This document shows positions 37,709-45,246 of a DNA stretch of 64,000 bases, one piece after another. Origin of the DNA: Gammaproteobacteria bacterium (GTDB lineage Bacteria; Pseudomonadota; Gammaproteobacteria; Pseudomonadales; Halieaceae). Position numbers and translations under genes: made by a program. The stretch spans positions 682,001 through 746,000 of the forward strand of contig JAUHXH010000002.1 of NCBI GenBank assembly GCA_030427085.1. Reading direction: 5' to 3'. How positions within the stretch are numbered: position 1 is the first letter of the stretch; each line of letters begins with the position of its first letter. Under the pieces are notes generated by a model. The model searched no databases. It was not told the DNA's origin and saw only the letters and a list, made by a program, of their open reading frames with translations.

Positions 37709-39289
37709 TTAACCCACCTGGCGGGACGCCCCCTCCCAATAACGGGCACGCACCACCTTCTTGTCCGGTTTGCCCACGGCGGTCAGGGGGATCGCGTCCA
37801 CATAGTCGATCCGTTTAGGACTCTGCAGCGAGCCGCGCGCGGCTTTAACGTGAGCCTGTAGCTCTGCGGTCAGCGCTTCGCCGGCTTCCGCGCCGGCTCT
37901 GAGCACAATCACCGCGGTCACAGCCTCACCCCATTGGGGGTCGGGGGTGCCAATCACCACCACCTGTGCCACTGCCGGGTGGGCGCTGAGGGTGTCCTCC
38001 ACCTCCCGTGGGAACACATTGAAGCCACCGCTGACGATCATGTCCTTGGTGCGATCCACAATGTGAAGAAAACCGTCTTCATCCAGGCGCCCCACGTCAC
38101 CCGTGTGCAACCAGCCGCCTGCGAAGGCCTCTGCTGTCGCTTCCGGTTGATCCAGATAACCATTCATCACCAGCGGGCCACGCACACAGATTTCACCCGG
38201 CTCCCCCGGATCAACAATATTCCCCGCGCTGTCCAGCAGGGCCATGTGCATCCATGGCGAAGGCCGACCACAGGCCGCCAGGCGCTCTGGTTTTTCGGGA
38301 TCGTGTTCGTGGCGTTGCATCGTGGCAAGGACCATCGGCGCCTCTGCCTGACCGTAAAACTGCTGGAAAACCGGGCCCCACTGCTCAATAGCCTGCGTCA
38401 GTCGCGCCGGGCTGGCGGGCGAAGCGCCGTAAAATACAGTTTCCAGTGACGATAAGTCGGCGCTAGCGCTGCGCGGATGATCCAGCAAGAAGTACAACAT
38501 CACCGGCACCAGCATGGTGGTGGTGATGCGGTGGGTTTCCACCATGTCGAAGAAGGCATCCGGAGAAAAGCCGGACATCACATAGAACGCGCCACCTTTT
38601 TGCAATACCGGCACCAGAAAGGCCGCGGCAGCATGGGACAAAGGGGTGGCGATCAGCATTCGCAGCTCCTCGGGGAACTCCCAGTCCGCCATCTGGATTT
38701 GCGTCATATACGCCGTGGCCCGGTAACTGCACATCACACCTTTCGGCTTGCCGGTGGTGCCCCCCGTGAAACTGATCGAACTGACATCCTCGGGTGTCAC
38801 ATCCGGGCGCTGCAAGGCAGTGGCCTCAAACGTCGCGGCCAGCGCCAGATAATCCGTGGCTTGCTCGCTACCCCCAAAAGCCAGCAAATGCTTCAGCCCG
38901 GGCGCGCGCTCGCGCAGCGCAAGCGCGTGCTCACCAAAAGCCGAAGGATCGAAAATCAAGGCATCAACGCCGGCGGTGTTCAATACGTAAGCGTGATCTT
39001 CCAGCGAGCCCAGAGGATGCAGTGGAATACCGCAGCAGCCTGCGATTTGCATGGCAGCAATGTTGGATAAGACCTCAGGCCGGTTGGCCGATAACACTGC
39101 GATGCGCGCGCCTTGTTTTAACCCCAGCGAATGCAGTGCCTGCACCATGCGACTGGTTTCTTCCCGTACTTCCCGATAAGTCGCAACACGGTCGCCCAGC
39201 AACAGACAGGGTCGCTCATCGTAACGGTTGAGGCCCTCGATGATCATATCCGGCATCAAGGGTGGGTCGAACAGCGAGGCCTTATTCAT
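37709..39289 (-). CDS. Acyl-CoA synthetase (AMP-forming)
   Basis: A 526-residue ANL-superfamily adenylating enzyme. The AMP-binding P-loop SFTGGTTGKPKG, the FYGQAEAP segment, the GWLHTGDVGRLDEDGFLHIVDRTKDMI hinge and the C-terminal PLTAVGKPDKKVVR lysine are all present. It activates a carboxylic acid (fatty or aromatic) to its CoA ester. ATG at 39289 overlaps the end of the alpha/beta hydrolase gene by eight bases, so the two form one unit with coupled translation. Confidence 0.92.
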   Translation of the reverse strand: MNKASLFDPPLMPDMIIEGLNRYDERPCLLLGDRVATYREVREETSRMVQALHSLGLKQGARIAVLSANRPEVLSNIAAMQIAGCCGIPLHPLGSLEDHAYVLNTAGVDALIFDPSAFGEHALALRERAPGLKHLLAFGGSEQATDYLALAATFEATALQRPDVTPEDVSSISFTGGTTGKPKGVMCSYRATAYMTQIQMADWEFPEELRMLIATPLSHAAAAFLVPVLQKGGAFYVMSGFSPDAFFDMVETHRITTTMLVPVMLYFLLDHPRSASADLSSLETVFYGASPASPARLTQAIEQWGPVFQQFYGQAEAPMVLATMQRHEHDPEKPERLAACGRPSPWMHMALLDSAGNIVDPGEPGEICVRGPLVMNGYLDQPEATAEAFAGGWLHTGDVGRLDEDGFLHIVDRTKDMIVSGGFNVFPREVEDTLSAHPAVAQVVVIGTPDPQWGEAVTAVIVLRAGAEAGEALTAELQAHVKAARGSLQSPKRIDYVDAIPLTAVGKPDKKVVRARYWEGASRQVG

Positions 39290-40244
39290 TGGAGGTCTCC
39301 AGTGCCAGCCCCCGACGTAACGCCGCACGACAATCCGCTGCTTCACGCTGGGAAATAACAGCCCCCGCGAACAACGCGGACCCATGGAACGTACCGGGAT
39401 AGTGATGCAACTCTACCGATACACCCGCCTGCAGCAGGCGTAGCGCGAATTCAATCCCCTCGTCCCGCAGCGGATCGAATTCCATCGTGGTCACCATCGC
39501 CGGCGGCAGGCCAGACAGATCCTCGGCCCGTGCCGGCGCCGCGTAACACGGCACCTGCTCACTCCCCGGCGCCATCGCCTCGCCCAGGTAGTACCGCCAT
39601 GAGTACTCCGCACAGGGTAAATTCCACAGGGGTGTATCACTGAAAGCGCGCATGCTGGGTGTGTTCAGGCGGTCGTCCAATTCGGGAATGCCCAGATACT
39701 GGAAGCAGATTGCAGGCCCACCCCTGTCGCGTGCCAGCAGTGCTGTTGCTGCCGACAAGCCTCCCCCGGCGCTCTGTCCAAATATGCCGACCCGGTTGGC
39801 ATCTATCCCCAGTTCATCACTGTGTTCCGCGGTCCACTCCAGCGCGCCATAGCAGTCGTCAAGTGCGGCGGGGTAGGGATGTTCAGGCGCCAGGCGATAG
39901 TCCACGGAGACCAACACGATGCCCAGGTCTCTACACAGCGACAAGCAACTCGCGTGTTCGCTGTCGAGGTTGCCAAACACAAAGCCGCCACCGTGGATGA
40001 ACAACAACCCTGCAGTTTTTCCACTCAGGTTCTCGGGGCGGTAGATGCGCAGTGGGAGTTGCTGGTCTGGTGAAGGACCTGGAATTGCCCGGTTTTCCAC
40101 TACGACGCCGGACTCGTCGAGTTCAGCGTTCAGCGCAGCAATGGTCGCATCGAATTGTGCCCGGGTTGCTGCAGGGTCGGCCAGATCCAGCGCCGGTATA
40201 AACGGCAACATCGGCGCGAGTTCGGGGTCGTAGGCGTAGGTCAT
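39282..40244 (-). CDS. Alpha/beta hydrolase (hormone-sensitive-lipase family)
   Basis: A 320-residue esterase/lipase. The oxyanion-hole HGGGF starts at H84, the nucleophile Ser158 is in GQSAGGG, and the acid and base lie in FDPLRDEG and YPGTFHGS near the C-terminus. It likely hydrolyses short acyl esters, and the acid released could be the substrate of the acyl-CoA ligase it overlaps with. First gene of the two-gene unit. Its 5' side faces the structured repeat region. Confidence 0.92.
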   Translation of the reverse strand: MTYAYDPELAPMLPFIPALDLADPAATRAQFDATIAALNAELDESGVVVENRAIPGPSPDQQLPLRIYRPENLSGKTAGLLFIHGGGFVFGNLDSEHASCLSLCRDLGIVLVSVDYRLAPEHPYPAALDDCYGALEWTAEHSDELGIDANRVGIFGQSAGGGLSAATALLARDRGGPAICFQYLGIPELDDRLNTPSMRAFSDTPLWNLPCAEYSWRYYLGEAMAPGSEQVPCYAAPARAEDLSGLPPAMVTTMEFDPLRDEGIEFALRLLQAGVSVELHHYPGTFHGSALFAGAVISQREAADCRAALRRGLALETSNE

Positions 40245-40377
40245 ATTCTTATGCTTCTCGTATTTGTTTTGATCAGCATAACGGTTGTTGGGAGAAAGTG
40301 AATCTGGCTGGTTTAAGCTTTCTTACTGTTTTTGGATTGGGTTGTTTTGGGGCTGGGATCTTCGAGTGCCGGCACCA

Positions 40378-40499
40378 CGAGATGAAACCCCTTTTCCCGG
40401 ACACGCTACAAGCACATCCATGTGTTCGCTCGGACGACCCGGAGCGCCGGCCGGGCCATCCATGGCCGTCGACGGTCCTGGAAAAGGGGTTTCATCTCG
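40378..40499 (+). repeat. Structured palindromic repeat element, copy 1
   Basis: A 122-base element bounded by perfect 20-base inverted arms (40378-40397 and 40480-40499). The core holds ACACGCTACAAGCAC, the small hairpins CACATCCATGTG and GGCCATCCATGGCC, and the GC-rich CCGGAGCGCCGGCCGG. The same core occurs in copies at 40612 and 45092. Short reading frames across it are artefacts of the repeat. The region 40245-40744 holds only this element, copy 2 and about 110 bases between them. Confidence 0.9.
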
Positions 40500-40611
40500 C
40501 GGCGCCTCTGACGGCAGTAACCTGCAAGGCGATGTTTAGATCGTTAGGTTCTCCGATTTACAAATCAGGCCGGAATTACCGTCGTTGGGACCTGGCACAT
40601 TGGTAGGGACG

Positions 40612-40718
40612 GCAGTTGAACCCTCCTTTCCCAGACCGTCGACGGCCAGGGATGGCCGTCGTCCGAGCGAACACATGGATGTGCTTGTAGCGTGTCTGGG
40701 AAAGGAGGGTTCAACTGC
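40612..40718 (-). repeat. Structured palindromic repeat element, copy 2 (inverted)
   Basis: A 107-base copy in the opposite orientation to copy 1, bounded by perfect 25-base inverted arms (40612-40636 and 40694-40718). On the minus strand the core reads ACGCTACAAGCACATCCATG, then on to CCGTCGACG. It lacks about 16 bases of the GC-rich centre (CCGGAGCGCCGGCCGG) found in copies 1 and 3. It sits 26 bases beyond the stop of the citrate synthase-like gene. Confidence 0.9.
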
Positions 40719-40744
40719 TGGCCCGACGCTAGAACTCCCAAACT

Positions 40745-41848
40745 TCACTCCCCAATGTACCGAGCCCGAGGCCGAATCAACCTCCCAACCGGAGCAAACT
40801 CCAGATAATGCGCCAGATAACCATACACCCGCGCCATCGCAAACAACGCAGTGAAATAGTGGTCGGGAATACCCAGTGAATGGAAAACAGCGCCCTTGTA
40901 GAACTCCACGTTAGCGTGAATCTCCTGGCCCCGGGCACCAAAGTGCGCCTGACAGGCTTCTTCAATCGCCACCAGCGTGGCAAACAGATTCCGGGATTCC
41001 GGCTCCGTGCAAAATTCCCGTGCCAGAGGTTTCAAAATGGCGGCGCGGGGGTCCAGACGGCGGTACTCGCGGTGGCCCATGCCCATGATCTTGTCGCCTC
41101 GAGCAAGGGCTGCAGCTACCCACTCCGCGGCGGCTTCAGGTGACCCAACTTCTCGCGCCATCGCCAGGGCGGCTTGATCCGCACCGCCATGCAAAGGCCC
41201 CGATAGCGTGCCGACAGAGGCCGAGAGCACCGCGGGCAATGCTGCTTTGGTGCTGGCACACACCCGCCCGGCGAAAGTGCCGGCGTTGAAGCTATGTTCG
41301 AGTTGCAGGATTTGGGTGGTGTCGAGTAAACGGACGGCCTCTGGTGAGGGGGCATTGCCGTGCAGCATCACCAGGAAGTTTTCGTGCAGGCTGAGTTCCA
41401 GTGCCGCCGGGATGGGATCAAGGCCCTGTGACAACCGGTGGTGGGCGGCGATCAGGCTGGGCAGGCGGGCGGCAATGGCGAGGCCCAGGTCGGCGTCGGG
41501 ATTGTGGGTGGCGTCGGTGGCTGTGGCGGGCTGAATGAGGGGAATTATCCCTTGCAGCATCCGCATGGGGTGCAGGCCTGCGGGCAGGGCGCGCAGCAGC
41601 GCCAGGTCTTCTGGTTGCAGTGTGCTGTTGATCGCCAGATGGTCGCGCAGTTGCTGTTCCTGAGCGGGGTCGGGCCACTGGCCGAACAGGACTTGCCACA
41701 CAACTTGCAGGAAGGGTTGTTGTGCCAGCTCGGTGATGTCGATGCCGCGGTAGCTTAGGTATCCGGCTTCGCCCTGCACGTCGGAAATGGCAGTTTCGCC
41801 AACGATAACGCCGGCCAGGTCGGGGGATTCGGTGATGGCTATGTTCAT
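40745..41848 (-). CDS. Citrate/2-methylcitrate synthase-family protein
   Basis: A 367-residue type II short-form citrate synthase-like enzyme. GPLHGGADQ holds the first catalytic His and MGMGHREYRRLDPRA the second. The usual catalytic Asp (NVDFYSG in E. coli) is Glu here, in HANVEFYKG. It condenses acetyl-CoA or propionyl-CoA with oxaloacetate; the Glu change may mean altered activity or substrate. Divergent from a LysR gene; no prpB or prpD is present, so a methylcitrate role has no support nearby. Confidence 0.9.
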   Translation of the reverse strand: MNIAITESPDLAGVIVGETAISDVQGEAGYLSYRGIDITELAQQPFLQVVWQVLFGQWPDPAQEQQLRDHLAINSTLQPEDLALLRALPAGLHPMRMLQGIIPLIQPATATDATHNPDADLGLAIAARLPSLIAAHHRLSQGLDPIPAALELSLHENFLVMLHGNAPSPEAVRLLDTTQILQLEHSFNAGTFAGRVCASTKAALPAVLSASVGTLSGPLHGGADQAALAMAREVGSPEAAAEWVAAALARGDKIMGMGHREYRRLDPRAAILKPLAREFCTEPESRNLFATLVAIEEACQAHFGARGQEIHANVEFYKGAVFHSLGIPDHYFTALFAMARVYGYLAHYLEFAPVGRLIRPRARYIGE

Positions 41849-41893
41849 TGTGCGAGCCCTGATTGTGAGTGCGCCGTTAGTGTGGTTAGATGG

Positions 41894-41918
41894 TTTAGGT
41901 AAGTAAAATTAAACTAAA
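41894..41918. promoter_or_regulatory. AT-rich inverted motif between citrate synthase and lysR
   Basis: TTTAG (41894-41898) and CTAAA (41914-41918) form a short interrupted palindrome within a strongly AT-rich 95-base divergent gap. LysR proteins bind T-N11-A-centred dyads in such gaps, so this is a plausible autoregulatory site, but the arms are only five bases. Confidence 0.35.
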
Positions 41919-41943
41919 TTATCTATATATCAGGTGAGCTTAT

Positions 41944-42864
41944 ATGCGTTTTGAGAACGCTGAATTGCGTGCCCTGCGTGCTGTAGTGGAGGAAGGGGGC
42001 TTCAAGCGGGCGGCAGATGTGTTGCACCTCAGTCAGTCGGCTGTGAGTCAGTCGGTGGCGAGCCTGGAGGACAAACTCGGCAGTGTGCTGCTGGAGCGCG
42101 GTCCCAGCGGGCGCCGCAGTGGGATTCGCCTGACACCGGCCGGTAAACGGGTGTTTGATCATGCGGTAGAGGTACTGCGGGGCGAGGAGGCAACGCTGGA
42201 GGAGCTGGACCGCTTGCGCGAGGGTAGCGCGGCGCCGCTGAGTCTGGCCTTGTCGAGTTCGGTCAATCGCTTCTATGCGCCGCAATTGTTGAGCCTGTAT
42301 CACCAGGCCCATCCGAGCGCGCGGATGCACATTCGTGAGTTGCCCAGCCGCGACATCATCTATGCTGTACTAACGGGCAGCGTGGAATTGGGATTGGGGC
42401 CTTTTCAGAAACACATGCCCGCCTTCGAGCAGTATCCGCTGTTCAACGATACCCGGCACCTGGTGGTGTCACCCCTGCATCGCGACTTCGACGCGGTGCT
42501 GGCCGGTGACGCCCGGGCCCTGAAACGTACGCCGCTGATCGCATCGGCGCTGGACAATCCGGAGTTGCGACCCAGTATCCAGCGTCTACGGGATCAGTTT
42601 GCCACGGTCTGGGAGGTGAGCAGCTTGTCGCTGCGTATTCACATGGTGAGCCAGGGGATGGGGCTGACGTTTATGGATGGCAAGGTACTGGCGGAGCACC
42701 CGAGCTGCCGCAACCTGAAGATTGTCGATCACCTCTCTTTTGGTCGAATCGACAAGCAGGTGGGCCTGTACTGCCGGCGAGGCGTCAGCTTGAGTTCAGG
42801 CGCGCAGCGTTTCATTGCGTTGTGTGAAAACTATTGGCAAGTGTCAGGGGGAGAGCAGTCATGA
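41944..42864 (+). CDS. LysR-family transcriptional regulator
   Basis: A 306-residue LysR regulator. The N-terminal helix-turn-helix reads ELRALRAVVEEGGFKRAADVLHLSQSAVSQSVASLEDKLGSVLLER. The effector domain follows. The gene is divergent from the citrate synthase-like gene, the usual arrangement for a target, and its stop overlaps the start of the glycerol-3-phosphate oxidase-like gene (ATGA), an unusual coupling of a regulator to an enzyme on the same transcript. Confidence 0.92.
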   Translation: MRFENAELRALRAVVEEGGFKRAADVLHLSQSAVSQSVASLEDKLGSVLLERGPSGRRSGIRLTPAGKRVFDHAVEVLRGEEATLEELDRLREGSAAPLSLALSSSVNRFYAPQLLSLYHQAHPSARMHIRELPSRDIIYAVLTGSVELGLGPFQKHMPAFEQYPLFNDTRHLVVSPLHRDFDAVLAGDARALKRTPLIASALDNPELRPSIQRLRDQFATVWEVSSLSLRIHMVSQGMGLTFMDGKVLAEHPSCRNLKIVDHLSFGRIDKQVGLYCRRGVSLSSGAQRFIALCENYWQVSGGEQS

Positions 42865-44465
42865 GCTTGCGGGAGAGCAATTTACAGCGCCTGCGCGAAG
42901 GTACGTTTGATGTACTGGTGATCGGTGGCGGTATCAACGGCGCGGTGAGCGCGGCGTCGCTGTCGGCACGCGGGGCGAAGGTGGCGCTGATCGATCGCGG
43001 TGATTTTGCCGGTGAAACCAGTTCCAACTCCTCCAATCTGGCCTGGGGCGGTATCAAGTATCTGGAGAACCACGAGTACCTCCTGGTCAACAAGCTGTGT
43101 CAGTCGCGCAATCACCTGATGCGCTCTTACCCGTCCACGGTGAAGGAGATTCGCTTTTTTACCACCATCCAGCGGGGTTTCCGTTTCTGGTCGTTCTTTG
43201 TCTATCTCGGTGCGGTGCTTTACTGGCTGATTGGTCGCTGTTTTACGCAGGCACCGCGCTATGTAACGGCGCAGGGTCTGGAAGACGGAGAGCCGGTGAT
43301 CAACACCAGCGATGCTGCGGGCGGACTGGAATACTCGGATTGTTATCTCTATGACAATGACTCGCGCTTCATCTACAACTTTATTCGTCGCAGTCTGGAT
43401 TACGGCTGTATCGCTGCGAACTATGTTGCCTGTACCGCTCGTCGCCGTGAACACGGCGTGTGGATTTGCGAGGCGACGGATCACGAAACGGGCGAGCAGT
43501 TTGAGGTGAACGCCAAGGTGGTGATCAATGCCGCAGGCCCCTGGCTGGACGCTCTGAATGCAGACAGCGGCGAGCAAACTGCACACCATCACTTGTTCTC
43601 GAAGGGGGTGCATCTGATCGTGGATCAGATCACGGACAACCGCCGGGTGCTGACCTTTTTCGCCAGCGACGGCCGCCTGTTCTTTTTGATCCCAATGGGC
43701 CCGAAAACTTGTATCGGTACTACGGACACGCGCGTCGAGAAGCCTGAGGTGGCGGTGACTGACGAGGACCGGGATTTCATTCTGGAGAACGCCAATGCGA
43801 TGCTGGATCTGGAACGGCCACTGACCCGCGACGACATCATCGCCGAGCGCTGCGGAGTGCGGCCGCTGGCGGTGACGGGTAACGGCGGTGACGAGGACTG
43901 GATCAGTCTGTCTCGCAAGCATGAAATTGAGTGCGACGCGGAACGCCGCCATATCTCTATCTTCGGTGGCAAGCTCACGGACTGTATCAATGTGGGCAAT
44001 GAGGTGGCGCAGGTGGTGCGTGACCTGGGTATTCACATGCCCTGGTATGACCAGCGCTGGTACGGCGAGCCGCCGCGCAGTTTGCGCCGCGAGTTCATGC
44101 ATCAGGCTCGTCTGATGGACCTGGATGCCATGACGGACCCGAGCTCGCCGGAACCCTTGAGTGAGCGGTTCTGGCGCCGCTATGGAGCGCGCTCTTTCGA
44201 GCTGTTGGAACGCATCCGGGAGGATGTCAGTACGGTGGACTTGCTGATTGAAAACGCGGAGTACACGCGCTGTGAAATTGAACTGGCGGCACGTCTGGAA
44301 ATGATCACACGGCTGGAGGACTTTCTGCGGCGCCGTTCCAAAATTGATCTGGTGGTGCGCGATGAGTTGCTGCACGACGCACCGGGTTTGCGCGAGGCCT
44401 GTGAGATTCTTTTCCCGGGGCAGGCGGAGGAAAAGCTGCGGGAGTACTTTGAGGCCAGTGTTTAG
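42861..44465 (+). CDS. Glycerol-3-phosphate dehydrogenase/oxidase-like flavoprotein
   Basis: A 534-residue FAD protein of the GlpD family. The FAD motif DVLVIGGGINGA is at about residues 14-25, followed by DRGDFAGETSSNSSNLAWGGIKYLE, a GlpD signature. PMGPKTCIGTTDTRVEKP and the C-terminal helical domain also match GlpD. It likely oxidises sn-glycerol 3-phosphate (or a close analogue) to dihydroxyacetone phosphate and reduces quinone at the membrane. No glpF, glpK or glpR is nearby, so the physiological substrate is uncertain. Translation is coupled to the LysR gene. Confidence 0.9.
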   Translation: MSLRESNLQRLREGTFDVLVIGGGINGAVSAASLSARGAKVALIDRGDFAGETSSNSSNLAWGGIKYLENHEYLLVNKLCQSRNHLMRSYPSTVKEIRFFTTIQRGFRFWSFFVYLGAVLYWLIGRCFTQAPRYVTAQGLEDGEPVINTSDAAGGLEYSDCYLYDNDSRFIYNFIRRSLDYGCIAANYVACTARRREHGVWICEATDHETGEQFEVNAKVVINAAGPWLDALNADSGEQTAHHHLFSKGVHLIVDQITDNRRVLTFFASDGRLFFLIPMGPKTCIGTTDTRVEKPEVAVTDEDRDFILENANAMLDLERPLTRDDIIAERCGVRPLAVTGNGGDEDWISLSRKHEIECDAERRHISIFGGKLTDCINVGNEVAQVVRDLGIHMPWYDQRWYGEPPRSLRREFMHQARLMDLDAMTDPSSPEPLSERFWRRYGARSFELLERIREDVSTVDLLIENAEYTRCEIELAARLEMITRLEDFLRRRSKIDLVVRDELLHDAPGLREACEILFPGQAEEKLREYFEASV

Positions 44466-44491
44466 TCGTTAAAAAAATTATATGCCGATGG

Positions 44492-44519
44492 CTTGAAAGG
44501 CGTTTTGACGCACCCATAT
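44492..44519 (+). promoter_or_regulatory. Sigma-32-type heat-shock promoter of hsp20
   Basis: CTTGAAA (44492-44498) and CCCATAT (44513-44519) with 14 bases between them match the E. coli sigma-32 consensus (CTTGAAA, then CCCATnT). The start codon of the small heat-shock gene is 41 bases downstream, which fits a 5' leader of about 30 bases. Confidence 0.88.
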
Positions 44520-44560
44520 AAGGTTTCAGACAGGCAAACAGAATCGAGAGGAGGTGCGCT

Positions 44561-44989
44561 ATGTCTTTGATGCCACGTGGCAGTTTGTTTGATTCCGATC
44601 GTTTCTTTAACGATTTTTTCACGCCGGTAACGCGTGAAAGTGCTACCAACGCTGCGTTTTTTGCGCCGCGGGTGGATGTGAAGGATCGTGAGGATCACTA
44701 TGAAATTTCGGCGGAATTGCCGGGCGTGAAGAAGGAGGACATCCAGGTCCGTCTTGCGGACGGTGTACTAACTTTGGAAGCGGAGTCGCGCGCTCAGGTG
44801 CAGGAGGAAGAGGGCGGTAAGCTGCTGCGGCAGGAGCGTCGTTATGGCAAGTTTATGCGTTCTTTTAACCTGGGTACTGATGTAGCAGAAGCTGATATCT
44901 CTGCCAGTTATGTCGACGGTGTGTTGACTGTGTTGGCGCCGAAGGTGAAGGAAGTGGTGCCGCAGGAGCGGCGTATTGAGATTCACTGA
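44561..44989 (+). CDS. Small heat-shock protein (Hsp20/alpha-crystallin)
   Basis: A 142-residue ATP-independent holdase chaperone. The alpha-crystallin domain (about residues 40-130) starts VDVKDREDHYEISAELPGVKKEDI and ends in YVDGVLTVLAPK; the C-terminal IEI anchor motif is in RRIEIH. The short N-terminal region (LFDSDRFFNDFFTPV) is Phe-rich as usual. GAGAGGAGGT is a strong ribosome site. It is driven by the sigma-32-like promoter and ends at a strong terminator, so it is a single heat-inducible unit. Confidence 0.95.
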   Translation: MSLMPRGSLFDSDRFFNDFFTPVTRESATNAAFFAPRVDVKDREDHYEISAELPGVKKEDIQVRLADGVLTLEAESRAQVQEEEGGKLLRQERRYGKFMRSFNLGTDVAEADISASYVDGVLTVLAPKVKEVVPQERRIEIH

Positions 44990-45012
44990 TTGCGTTATTG
45001 TTGATTGGAATG

Positions 45013-45040
45013 AAGGGGCCTTGTTTGGCCCCTTTTTTTT
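45013..45040 (+). terminator. Rho-independent terminator of hsp20
   Basis: AAGGGGCC (45013-45020) pairs with GGCCCCTT (45027-45034) over TTGTTT, and eight T (45033-45040) follow. Confidence 0.93.
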
Positions 45041-45091
45041 GGTTTCTGGATTGTGGTTGTCTGGTGGGGTAGTGGTGGTGCCGGTCATGGA

Positions 45092-45203
45092 TTGAAGCCC
45101 CCTTCCCCAGACACGCTACGAGCACGTCCATGTGCGCTCGGACGACCCGGAGCGCCGGCCGGGCCATCCATGGCCGTCGACGGTCTGGGGAAGGGGGCTT
45201 CAA
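45092..45203 (+). repeat. Structured palindromic repeat element, copy 3
   Basis: A 112-base copy in the same orientation as copy 1, with perfect 21-base inverted arms (45092-45112 and 45183-45203). The core is nearly identical to copy 1 (ACACGCTACGAGCAC, TCGACGGTC), while the arm sequence is different. It lies in the gap between the convergent hsp20 and TonB-dependent receptor genes and could also act as a transcription stop for the latter. Confidence 0.9.
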
Positions 45204-45246
45204 CCCCTGACCTACCATAGTGCCACTGTCCGATTTCCGGCCGGTA

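Noticed and set aside
40285-40854. Several 70-100 residue open frames across the palindromic repeats
   Set aside because: Their translations (for example MDVLVACLGKEGS) come from the repeat core itself and recur with each copy; they have no start context or family.
42882-44375. A 497-residue open frame on the minus strand
   Set aside because: It lies wholly inside the GlpD-like gene, which has strong FAD and GlpD motifs. The antisense translation matches no family.
40378-45203. Repeat copies considered as integron attC sites or a CRISPR array
   Set aside because: There are no RYYYAAC/GTTRRRY core sites, no integrase gene, and the copies are not evenly spaced with unique spacers.
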